From NCBI RefSeq assembly GCF_000611645.1, contig NW_014012817.1:2483-20700 (forward strand): a stretch of 18,218 bases of DNA, given 5' to 3'. Below, piece by piece: positions 10,082-18,218 of the stretch. Origin of the DNA: Monoraphidium neglectum (taxonomy: Eukaryota; Chlorophyta; Chlorophyceae; Sphaeropleales; Selenastraceae). The notes under the pieces are model-generated. The model saw only the letters and a program-made list of their open reading frames with translations. It made no database searches and was not told the DNA's origin. The translations under genes were made by a program, and so were the position numbers. Positions within the stretch are counted from its first letter, which is position 1. The number at the start of each line of letters is the position of its first letter.

Positions 10082-10957
10082 TCGCAGGGCACTGGCTCTC
10101 GGTGGCTGGCCCGCGCGATTTCGCTACCGCGGAGCACGCGCGCCTGCGCTCTGCTGACCGTCCAGGTGCGCGGCCTCCTGGAGTCGGCCCTGACCCTTTG
10201 ATTTTGTGCGTTTTACCACTGCGTATTCAGATATGTCAGCTGGGTGCGAGCAGCACACCGTGAAGGTGGCAAGATCAGAATTCGCAGTGCTGCTCGTCAG
10301 GTGCGTTTGGCATTATCGCGGTATTATGCACCGGTGGTTGGAGGCCTAGCCTGTGCCCGTACTATTGTATGGTCCCACTGATGTGTCACCCGGTGCCCAT
10401 TGCTGCTGACACTTTGGGACTTCCCTGGTGCCCTGCAGGAGACGCTGGAGTCAGCGCTTGGTCCATGTCGTTCGTGGGCGACTGGGCCTGTTATGATATA
10501 TTCTCAAACACCACAACAATCACGTCCTGTTGAAGGTATAGCAGCACCCACGCTGCCATGATCATGAAATGATGGCAACTCAAGATCCTGTCCCACCGCT
10601 GGAACATATCCCCTGGCCTCCGCAGGCCGTGAGTTGCCTCCTCGCTGATACTGACAGTCAGGATTCAGGGCATAGGGGCCTGAGAAGGTAACCCCGTGCC
10701 CATTCCGCACAGCTAAGCGGGCCGGGTGCAGCCCGTCCAGCTGCACTTCAAGCGGGCGAGGTGCGGCCCATGTCCAGCCGCTCACGGTACCCTACAGCCC
10801 CGCACTGCTGAGGTCTCACAGCGGCTCGGCCAGCCACGCCACCCTCAAGTTCATCCATACATGCGCAATTGCCCTGAACTAACCAGCAATCCTGGCTGTG
10901 AGGCCTACAGCCCATCGCAATTGCGCTGGCATTCAGAATATTGCAGCAACGACGAAA
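10082..10957. other. Intergenic: transporter 5' flank and NAD kinase 3' flank
   Basis: This 876-bp gap lies between the transporter start (minus) and the likely poly(A) sites of the next minus-strand gene. I see no coding exon with family similarity, no tRNA and no repeat longer than a few units. A 93-codon minus-strand frame at 10785-10504 has no recognisable motif and no splice partners, so I do not call it. An AT-rich GATATATTCTC at about 10494-10504 gives a TATA-like ATATATC on the minus strand about 410 bp before the transporter ATG; its role is a guess. Confidence 0.5.
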
Positions 10958-10981
10958 TTACATGGCAAGGATGCCATTACA
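10958..10981 (-). terminator. Two TGTAA poly(A) signals, NAD kinase gene
   Basis: TTACA at 10958-10962 and again at 10977-10981 reads TGTAA twice on the minus strand, 410-430 bp after the NAD kinase TAG stop at 11393-11391. The distance is like that of the transporter gene. The span 10982-11390 is read as 3' UTR and shows no other feature. Confidence 0.5.
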
Positions 10982-11390
10982 TCTCAAGAGCCTGCAACAC
11001 ACAGCGCTCAAAGCCACCGCGCTGTAATACTATACATGCCCACTACGAGATTGGCTTTCTTTGCCCTCGCCAGCGGCTGCAGCGCTCGACACGTCTGACG
11101 TACATCATTATTGCAGGAAGGCACAACACCTCCTGTGCGGTTCAAGGTAATACATTAGTAGGCCGCCACATGCAAGCATCTGCACCTCAAATGTGTGTGC
11201 ACATGTTCCCAGCATCAGAGGCTTGTACACATCACACAAGGGGAGTCTGGAAAAGACACGCCGGCAAAGTGAGTCGGCTCATTATCTGTTGTACAGGAAA
11301 ACCAGTGGCCACAACAAGCGTCACCTCCACACTCCTGGGACCACACACCAGTCCCCCAGTCAAAGCCACACACAATTCTTTGCAACGACG

Positions 11391-14300
11391 CTACAATCCC
11401 CTGCGGCGCGCGCGCCCATTCGAGGCCGCCGGCGCCTCAGCCGCCGCCTCTGCTGCGGCCGCGTCGGCCGCCGCGGCCGCGGCCACCGCGTGCCGCGCCT
11501 GCTCGCGGCCCAGGTCTCGGTCCAGCAGCAGCTGCTGCGCGTGCTGCTCGGGCTCCCACTCCTCGGAAGGCGCAGGGGCCCCCCTGATGGCCTGGTTCCT
11601 GTTGAGTGGTGATGTCAGCAATGGCATGGTTGGTTTCCGAGGGTGATGCGGCTGCTCTTGGCGCGGGCTGGCAGGCAGCTGCTCATGTAAAGGTGCACAG
11701 ACCCTGTCGCTCGGGTACATGGCGCGCCCTCCCCTCGCCTGACACCTGGTGTTGGTGACGCCTGGTGTCCAGGACTGACTAGTACGCCAAGCGCACACAT
11801 CAACATCCCATGCACCCACTCACGCGCGCAAGCACATGCAGGCATGCATACCTGCGGTCGTCCAATCGCAACACTCCACGCATACGCTGTCAAGGTCTCT
11901 ATGCACACATACACTTTCCCTCCCAACTCCCTCGCCCGCTCCTCGCTCCCCGACCTCTCAATACCTCTGCCCCTCTCCCTCTCCACGTCCTTCTCTGTCG
12001 TGCGCCTCCCTCCCTTCCCCCTCCCCCCCTTGTTGTCCCTCTTGGCCCCCAACCGGGTCATGATCACTCCCCTCACCACTTGAGCTTCTGCGTGATGCCT
12101 TCGTACCAGTCGCTGTCCATCCCCCCCTTGTTGATCAGCGGCAGGGGGCACAGCGACGTCCGGAACCGCACCGCGCCGCCGCGGTGCACGCGGCAGGGGT
12201 GCTTCCCATCGAACGCCGCACTGCACAGGGTGTGCAAAAGATCACAGGGATGCGGCCGGCGGTTTGGAGGGGTTGGCAAACAGGCATATGCGATCGCACA
12301 AACATGAAAATTCATGCTAAGGAGCAGGACAAGAGACAGCCAGTCATACGGAGAGTAGAGGCGAGCGGAAGGAAGGAGATCCCTGGGGGACTTGGGCCCC
12401 GCGCTCACCGCGCGTGGCTGCGGGCAAAGGTCGGCACGCGCACAGTCAGCAGGGAGCCCTCGGGGATGATGAGGGGCCGGAAGGAGAGGCTGTGGGGCGA
12501 CATGGGCGTGATGAGCGTGCAGGGGACGCTGGGCGCCACCATGGAGCCTGCGGGATGGCGGCGGCGGCGGCGGGATCGGCGGATGCTTGTTGGCAATTTG
12601 TTGCCCGCCGCGGTTCGGTTCGGAGACCCCCGCCTCGCGGGGGTGGGGCGACAGCCGGGTGGCAAGGTCGATGGCAGCAGGGGTACGGCAATGTCACCCG
12701 GGGTGGCCCGTCACCAGTGCCCCCACCTCCTGCCGACATGGAGTAAGCCGTGCTGCCCGATGGCGTGGCGATGACGAGGCCGTCACCCTCCGCCACGGTG
12801 ACGAGGCTGCCGTCGACGTATATCTCCAGCAGAAGGGCCATGGGTGACGAGCCCCTGCGGGGTGACGCGGGGTGACACGGTGTGACGCGGGGCGACGCGG
12901 TGTGATGCAGGGTGGCGCAGGGTGACGTGGGGCCAGTGTTTGGACGCAGTTGCTCCACCGAACAAAGGAGCGTCCGTGCTAGGTGTGTGCAGGGCAGCTT
13001 AAAGCACAACCTCTCGATTCAACCCTGGGTGCTTTGCTTTGCCACCATGTCCTGGTACTCTGCTCAACATGTCGCTTGCATAGGTAGTTGCTTGAAGCAC
13101 GAGTACAGCAGCACCATCTTCCAACAAACCGCCCAGATCCCACCGAGATCACGCCCACCTGTCGATCACCGCGTCGTTCAAAACGTGGTGCTCGTCCGTC
13201 TTCACGCCGGCGGCGTCGTACACCTCGCATCGCTTGCGCGTCCTCAGCGTGCAGTACAGGGGCAGGCTGTTGGCCGCCAGCACACGAGACAGGCACGCCC
13301 TGTGGAAAGCCAGGGGGAGAGCCGAGAGGGAGGGAGCATCGCCGCGCGGCGTTGACGGCACCGACGGTGAAATTTCGGTGGCGGTTCGGTTTGATTAGCG
13401 GCGCTCATGCGTCCAGCAGGGCGTTGAGCAGTTGTGCATTGAGCGGGGGCCCCGTCTGCCCACGTGCAGGGGCTGGGGTGTTGGGGCTGGGAGGCTGAGC
13501 CCAGGGCACAAAAAATGATTGAGAGCCGCGGCGCCGCGCCGTGCGCGCCTGAAGTCTTTGGCGTCAAAGGGCGTGAGAAATCCAAGGGTTCCCATGGCAA
13601 AGCACACCACCTGAAGAGAAGAGGGCGGGGAATTCAATAATTTGTTTATCATAAATAAATAATAAAGATTCAATAACAAAAAATCTCAGAAGCAGGTGTG
13701 CGTCAAGGCCCTGCCCCCTCGCAGCAAGCAGGGCGTCTGGCCAAGCTGCGGCTGGAGTAGCGAGCCTGGCTTGCTGGCTGGCGAGCCACGATGCGAGAAA
13801 CCATCAGCGAAGTAGCGCCATGCGGCGCCCCGGGCCCGGGCCCCACCGGCGGCAGGGGCTCCTCTTCAAAGAGCGAGGCCAGGTGGAGCACGGTGCCGTC
13901 CTGGGCAGGGGGCGGCGGGCAGGACGCGCGCCGCACGGTCACGCATGGCATCACACGCGCGTAGCACGACGGCGCGCAAGGCTTTGGGGACTGTGCAACC
14001 GCCCAGGCTTGCTCGCCGGCTGCAGCTGCGCCCAGACGGCCCCCCCAAGAAAGCCTGCCGCAGGGCAGTCGGCGTGAGAGCGCTTGAGAGCGTTTGCGAG
14101 TGTACATGCAGAGAGGAGACAAGGGGCGTGCTACCGCGTGTGCTCCTCACCCCGCCGAGCGTCACTGCAAAGTCGACTCGGCTGTCGGCGGGGTCAAAGG
14201 TGGACAGCCCGCGATGAGGGAACTCTGTCTCTGCAACTGCGCGCTCCACAAACACCTGGGGTTGAGGAGTTTGCGATTGCTTTCGTTCAGCACCCTGAAC

Positions 14301-16135
14301 CTGGCCCACAAAGGGCGGCAGATCGCGTGACCAGTGCCTGACATCTGTTGGGCCAGAGCAGGTGCTGTTGGCTACTGAGGCTCGTGTCAGCAGCGCGCGG
14401 GCATGCCTACAGCCCACCCCACGCATGAAGACGGACCCCTTATGGGCTTCGTGCGAGCCCCCAGCCGCCCAGTTTCGCGACGCCGCCGCCGATCGGGCGC
14501 GCGCCCGCGCCGCAGACTGGGCGGACTGGGCGGACTGGGCAGCCGCACCTCGACGCCGCGCTCCTCCAGCCAGGCCGCCATCTCCAGCAGGACCCGGCTG
14601 GCCTCGCGGTTGCCCAGCTTCTTCACGATCAGCACCCGCTGCGGCAGGCCGCGCGCGTTCTCCCAGACGACCACCGCTCTGCGCCGCAGGCGCAGCGCAC
14701 TGCTGTCTGCTCGGGGGCGCGGCGGTGTGTGTGTGTGTGGGGTGGGGGGGTGGGGGCGGCGCGCGCCCAGGTTGGTGAACGGCGTGGGCGCATTCAGGGA
14801 GGTGGGAGCACACTGGGATAACGCAGTGCAAGTCAAGTGATGCCCTTGCGCATGCAGTTCACTACTACTCTTCTGCGATAGCCCTGCGCCGTCTGGACCC
14901 CGCAATCTGCGGAGGCGAAAGACATGGGCAGCGATCCCATGGGCAGCGATCCGCGTGCCTGTGAACCGGACCGTCCAGCTGCTGGCCGCCAGCCCTGTCA
15001 GGACCTCAAACGGCCCCGCCCCCTCCTCCGCGTGCGGCGCCACCGCAGGCACAGAGAGAGGCGACGACTGCCAACCCGCGGCCGCGGCCGCCGCGGCCGC
15101 TGCCGCAGCTGCCGCCGCCGCTGCTGCCGCCGCCGCTGCCGCCGCGGGCGTCTCTGCCCGCGCCTCGAGCGAAACGGCCGCGCCGTCCGCGCCCCTGCCG
15201 GCCCCATTGGCGCCGCTCGCCGCCCCGTCCGCGCTGGCCCCGCCCGCGGCGGGCGTGACCGCGCGCGTGTCGGGCCCGCTTTCGCCGCCGCTGACTCCGC
15301 CGCGGCCCCCAGTCTCGGGGTGCACGCTCGGCACGGTGATGACGCCGCACGGCTGGTCAATGGAAGTCAACGCCTCCCGCTGCTCCTGCAGCGCGAAGGG
15401 TGCGTCCGGGGCGAAGCCTTGGCCGTATGAGATCCCGCACGCGTCATCGCTGTCGTTTCCGTCGTCGTATGTGGCATCCGCGCTGGCTGCAAACCCGGCC
15501 TGCTTGGGCAAGGCACGAGAGGGGTCTGCTGGAGTGCTGCCGCCCTGGGCGGGAGCGGGCTGCTCGGAAGGCGGCGACGGCGGCGCGTCGGCGGCGGCGG
15601 CAGCGGCGGCAGCGGCGGCACCCCTGCGGCTAGCTGTGTCTGTCGGCGCCCGCGGGCGCCGCTTGCTAGGAGCGGGGCCCTCGCCGCCGCTGGCGGCCAC
15701 CGGCCCCGCGGCCTCGCTCGCACTAATGTTGCCCCGACGACAGGTGCGCTTGGTGCTGCCGCCGTCGGACTTTAACGCGGCGTCTGAAGCTGCAGATGCA
15801 GTCTTGCGCCTCCGTGGGGACGGCGTCGGGGCAGCTGTGCCGTCGGCGCCGCCACCTTCGCTGTCCGTTGCCATGCTCTTGCGTGGGCGCCCCCTTTTCG
15901 CAGCGCTGCTGGGTCGGTCCTTGCCCTGAGCGCCATCCGCACTGGCAGCACTGCACACGCAGGGGAGGTGCCACGGCTGCGGCCCAGGGCTGGTGGTGCG
16001 CAGCATGCACACCGCCGCAGCTATTGTCGCAGCTGCGCTGGCAGCAGCAATACGCCCGCCGCCGCCCGCCGCCACAGCATAGCGTGATGACGGCACTGAA
16101 GTGCGTGGGGTACACCGTAGCCCATGCAGGCCCAT
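11391..16135 (-). CDS. NAD kinase with long N-terminal extension (10 exons, about 802 aa)
   Basis: NAD kinase phosphorylates NAD (or NADH) to NADP(H). Exons 5' to 3': 16135-14869 (end unsure), 14709-14549, 14255-14151, 13900-13847, 13610-13549 (or to 13510), 13299-13159, 12854-12727, 12547-12409, 12220-12077, 11598-11391. Catalytic features in order: [12 protein letters not shown] (about 440-455), [20 protein letters not shown] with the GGDGT nucleotide motif at about 510-514, [41 protein letters not shown] (the second NADK signature), [13 protein letters not shown], and AFDGK near the end. All match plant/animal NADKs. The first about 430 residues are not conserved: an acid-free first 66 residues (possible plastid targeting), KRGRPRK at 80-86, several basic patches, and an Ala run of about 25. 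Start 16135 is the first ATG; ATG 15874 (residue 88) is an alternative that would remove the targeting-like part. The first intron has several phase-1 donors (14868, 14865, 14862), so residues about 423-427 are uncertain. The NADK identity is very sure. Confidence 0.9.
12857..12936. repeat. 10-bp minisatellite, about 8 copies
   Basis: Eight tandem units close to GCGGGGTGAC, the first two identical and later ones with 1-4 changes. It lies in NAD kinase intron 12855-13158. On the transcript strand the unit is GTCACCCCGC, and the array ends exactly at the AG of the splice acceptor (12856-12855). Confidence 0.93.
13631..13685. other. AT-rich island inside a NAD kinase intron
   Basis: About 55 bp made almost only of A and T (TAATTTGTTTATCATAAATA and similar), flanked on both sides by GC-rich DNA. 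It sits 20 bp from the acceptor of intron 13611-13846. It may supply the branch point and U-rich tract, or be a scrap of an AT-rich insertion. No target-site duplication is visible. Confidence 0.6.
14515..14541. repeat. 9-bp tandem repeat, 3 copies
   Basis: Three copies of GACTGGGC(G/A), located six bases inside the NAD kinase intron from the donor at 14548. Short and probably without function. Confidence 0.9.
14725..14760. repeat. TG then G-rich tract
   Basis: Eight TG-type units followed by G runs. On the transcript (minus) strand this is a C-rich and CA-rich tract immediately before the acceptor of NAD kinase intron 1 (AG at 14711-14710), and it likely acts as the polypyrimidine tract. 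Confidence 0.8.
14923..14952. repeat. Perfect 15-bp tandem duplication
   Basis: CATGGGCAGCGATCC occurs twice head to tail. It is in frame in NAD kinase exon 1 (residues repeating IAAHG / IAAHV) and looks like a recent slippage event. Confidence 0.9.
15075..15147 (-). repeat. GCN tract coding for about 25 alanines in NAD kinase
   Basis: A GCC/GCG/GCT codon run on the minus strand gives an almost unbroken polyalanine stretch between ARAETP and GWQSSPL. It is part of the non-conserved N-terminal extension. Confidence 0.88.
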
Positions 16136-16260
16136 CGCTGATGAATGTATGACTGCCTATAAGGTCCTCAGTGGCGCCTCTCGTCCGATCACACGCCAGG
16201 GCTTCGCTGGATTTGTATGATGGTAGCCGTCTTGCTAGAACTCCGCAGTGGGTCAATTAT

Positions 16261-16277
16261 TACAGCAATTAGCTGTA
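16261..16277. repeat. Inverted repeat TACAGC-AATTA-GCTGTA
   Basis: Two perfect 6-bp arms around a 5-bp AT spacer, in the middle of the divergent promoter. The size and symmetry fit a binding site for a dimeric transcription factor, but no known site is recognised. Confidence 0.6.
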
Positions 16278-16418
16278 CGCGAAATTGATTGGCAGTGGAC
16301 TGTGGTTTCTGGGTCCCTGGGCGCTTGAAAAGGGGCACTCTATCAGCGTGATCACATCAGTCATCTTCTGTACCGGTAACACCAGCAGATACGGTACCAC
16401 AAGTAAGCATTCGAAAGT

Positions 16419-16425
16419 TATAAAG
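16419..16425 (+). promoter_or_regulatory. TATA box candidate
   Basis: TATAAAG, about 100 bp before the ATG at 16525. The spacing would allow a start of transcription near 16450 and a 5' UTR of about 75 bp. Confidence 0.45.
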
Positions 16426-16524
16426 CTCTTGGTATAGAGCGCAGCCATCTGACTTATGGCTTTGCGTGTCTGACGCTGTTGTTGATTCAGGCAGCGATCT
16501 CGGCGCTCCTGTTCTGACGTAGCC

Positions 16525-16888
16525 ATGCAATCGATGGCATCAGACCGCGGAAGGGTGGCGTGGTTTGAGGATGCGGCTCCCGGCCTTCTTACAAACAGGA
16601 CGATACGGGCGTTCCTGGAACAGTACTCGCAGCACCTGTGGCCCGACGTTGTCAAGTTAATGCTGATTCACGGCATTGTATCGGTTCAGGCACAGTTTCC
16701 CGGCCAGAGCCTCAGCCCACAGCAATTGCGCACTGTCGTGGAACAGGGAGCGGCATCTGCGGTGGTCGAACGCACGCTACCGCGCTTGCAGCGGCAGGTG
16801 CTCGACCTCCAGCAGCGCCTGGATGGTGTTTATGATGACCTGGACGTCGCAGCTGAGGTGTGTGTATGTGAGAGTGTGTGTGAGTCAA

Positions 16889-16933
<45 letters not shown>

Positions 16934-18218
16934 TTGTGTGTCGTGGGGGTGGGGATGAGTGAGTGCGTGTGCCGTGCGCTTGCGATGTTCCTTGCGAATA
17001 TATACATGTCGAGTCTGCAGTACGCATATGTGCGGGTGCTGCGTGGGCTGAGCTGCTCTCAGTGCAACTGTACACGAGTGTGCGCGCGCGTGCACGTGCC
17101 TCCTGCAAATCCACCCGCGCAACGCCCGTCCGACGCACGCCGCAGCCATCAGCACCGGAGCCGCTGCAGCCACGGCAGCTGCCGGGGCCCGCCCCAGCGC
17201 TGCATGACGAGCACCGGCCGGCGGGCAGGCAGCCGCCCGCAGCGGGGCTGGCCGCCGCCGGGCAGCCCGCACTCGGCGCCAGGGCGGCAGCGGCGGAGGG
17301 TAGCCGCACGGCCAACTTGCTGAGCATGGGCCGGACGTCAAGGGAGGCAGCAGCCGCGGCAGCTGCCGCCGTCGCCTCGGCGCCCAGGCCCGGGGCGCCC
17401 CCGCGCGTCCGCCGGCGCAGAAGCCCGGTCGTCGCGCCCCTGGCGCCGGCGCAGTGGCGGGAAGGCGAGCCGACCGGGTTCCCCTCGCCGCCCCGTCGGC
17501 CGCTGAGCCCCCTGCGGCGCTCCATCGGTGGGCGGGGTGCGCTGTCGCTGCCTGCCTGAATAAATGAAGTCGTATATCCTTGCCTGTCACCCACAGATAT
17601 TTGCAGCTGCTGGCAGAGCAGCATTGTGCTGGCGGCCCGTTAGTGTGCGATTTCATCATCATCATCATCATCGTCGTCGTCGACTCTGCCCCGCACCGCC
17701 GCAGACAACCAGGGGGCAACCAACCCCATCTACCCGGACTGGTGGGGCGACCCCAACCCCAAGCCCCCGCGTCAGCCGCCCGCCAAGCCGCCGCCTCGCC
17801 CCGAGCCCCGGCTGGCGTACTCGGTGCAGCAGGTGCGGCCCTGCTGCAGCGCCGTAGCGGGCCAGATGCCTCCAGGAGCCACGTGCAAGCATGTACACAC
17901 GCATACATGTTTTTGAACGTGCGCGCGTGCACACACACACACACACACACACACACACCATGCGAATACGCAACCCTGGTGCGCACGCACATGTTCACAT
18001 CCACACAACCCCTCTCTTATCGTGTCTATGGTCCACACATACACAATCCAAGACATGAGCAACGCACGCCTGCCCTAAACACAGGAGAACTTGCCGCTCG
18101 TATCCCGGGACGACCTCACAACAGCAGAGTACCTGCTTGTTCCGGGGAGCGGCTATGGCCAGGGCACACCCCGGCCGGTGGCCGCCGGCCACGGCCCGGA
18201 TGCAGAACTCACAACTGC
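16525..18218 (+). CDS. Unrecognised protein with coiled-coil-like N-terminus, 5' part (runs off right edge)
   Basis: Predicted exons: 16525-16857, 17146-17527, 17705-17832, 18085 to beyond 18218; all GT-AG and in phase (0, 1, 0). ATG 16525 is the first; ATG 16534 is close behind. Exon 1 (111 aa) is conserved-looking: FLEQYSQHLWPDVVKLMLIH, then LSPQQLRTVVEQGA, then LPRLQRQVLDLQQRLDGVYD with heptad spacing that suggests a coiled coil. Exon 2 is rich in Pro, Ala and Arg and looks disordered. Exon 3 carries NPIYPDWWGDPNPKPP and ends LAYSVQQ. Exon 4 continues ENLPLVSRDDLTTAEYLLVP. No signal peptide or membrane helix is seen. I do not recognise the family; a cytoskeletal or centrosomal role is only one guess from the coiled coil. 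A short optional exon near 17597-17639 has good splice signals and cannot be ruled out. Confidence 0.6.
16892..16931. repeat. (GT)20 microsatellite
   Basis: Uninterrupted GT units in intron 16858-17145 of the plus-strand gene, within a longer TG-rich stretch that begins at the donor itself (GTGTGTATG at 16858). Confidence 0.95.
17654..17680. repeat. (CAT)6(CGT)3 trinucleotide tract
   Basis: Lies in the intron 17528-17704 of the plus-strand gene, about 25 bp before the acceptor. The His run in one frame is a repeat translation. Confidence 0.9.
17930..17958. repeat. (CA)14 microsatellite
   Basis: CA units in intron 17833-18084 of the plus-strand gene; complementary to the GT tract two introns upstream. 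Confidence 0.95.

Larger units (their letters stand above)
16136..16524. promoter_or_regulatory. Shared promoter, NAD kinase / downstream plus-strand gene
   Basis: This 389-bp gap lies between two divergent start codons. It is clearly more AT-rich than its flanks. Visible elements are a CCAAT on the minus strand (16292-16288, about 155 bp before the NAD kinase ATG), a TATAAAG on the plus strand (16419-16425), and an inverted repeat at 16261-16277. Promoter function is inferred from geometry and these motifs. Confidence 0.5.

Noticed and set aside
10568..10654. Possible C/D-box snoRNA (ATGATGG ... CTGA)
   Set aside because: The C box is imperfect and no terminal stem forms outside the two boxes.
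10504..10785. 93-codon minus-strand open frame between transporter and NAD kinase
   Set aside because: No family motif, no plausible splice partners, and it lies where the transporter promoter and 5' UTR are expected.
14955..15929. 324-codon plus-strand open frame
   Set aside because: It is the antisense shadow of NAD kinase exon 1. GC-rich coding DNA keeps the opposite strand open, and the frame is mostly Ala/Pro with no motif.
17597..17639. Extra exon in the plus-strand gene with CAG acceptor and GTTAGT donor
   Set aside because: The phase would allow it, but the in-phase translation (ICSCWQSSIVLAA) adds little, and joining 17527 directly to 17705 is simpler. RNA data could reverse this.
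1..18218. Mobile element, CRISPR array, rRNA or tRNA
   Set aside because: No transposase or reverse-transcriptase motif, no terminal repeats with target duplications, no spaced direct repeats, and no tRNA-like A/B boxes with a cloverleaf were seen by eye. A tRNAscan or RepeatMasker run could still find weak cases.

Overview
This window looks like nuclear DNA of a green alga (Chlorophyta, probably Chlorophyceae). It is GC-rich, its genes are cut by many short GT-AG introns, and its introns carry long TG/CA microsatellites. Proteins have alanine, serine and glutamine runs. The pentamer TGTAA, the usual chlorophyte poly(A) signal, sits 3' of stop codons. No bacterial operon, CRISPR array, rRNA or mobile element was seen. 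I read exons by following protein homology across phase-compatible splice sites, so the gene models are hand-built predictions.

Layout, left to right: (1) minus strand, 1-865, the 5' part of a prenylcysteine oxidase / farnesylcysteine lyase gene that continues off the left edge. (2) plus strand, 1065-3667, a six-exon gene for a predicted thylakoid-lumen DUF1499-like protein of 449 aa; it is head to head with gene 1 across about 200 bp. (3) minus strand, 10081-4521, a 13-exon gene for a 682-aa sugar-porter-type MFS membrane protein; it converges on gene 2, with a (CTG)21 tract between the two 3' ends. (4) minus strand, 16135-11391, a 10-exon NAD kinase of about 802 aa with a long N-terminal extension. 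(5) plus strand, 16525 to the right edge, an unrecognised protein with a coiled-coil-like N-terminus, head to head with the NAD kinase across 389 bp.

The genes do not form an obvious pathway. NAD kinase makes NADP, and the DUF1499-like protein is predicted to be plastidial. The transporter-like protein keeps the MFS sugar-porter scaffold but has lost nearly every residue known to bind sugar or couple protons, which makes it the most interesting item. Other points are an AT-hook-like motif in the NAD kinase N-terminus, a minisatellite that serves as a splice-acceptor tract, a possible GC-AG intron, and complementary TG/CA tracts flanking exons in two genes. I did not find a convincing new multi-gene system.
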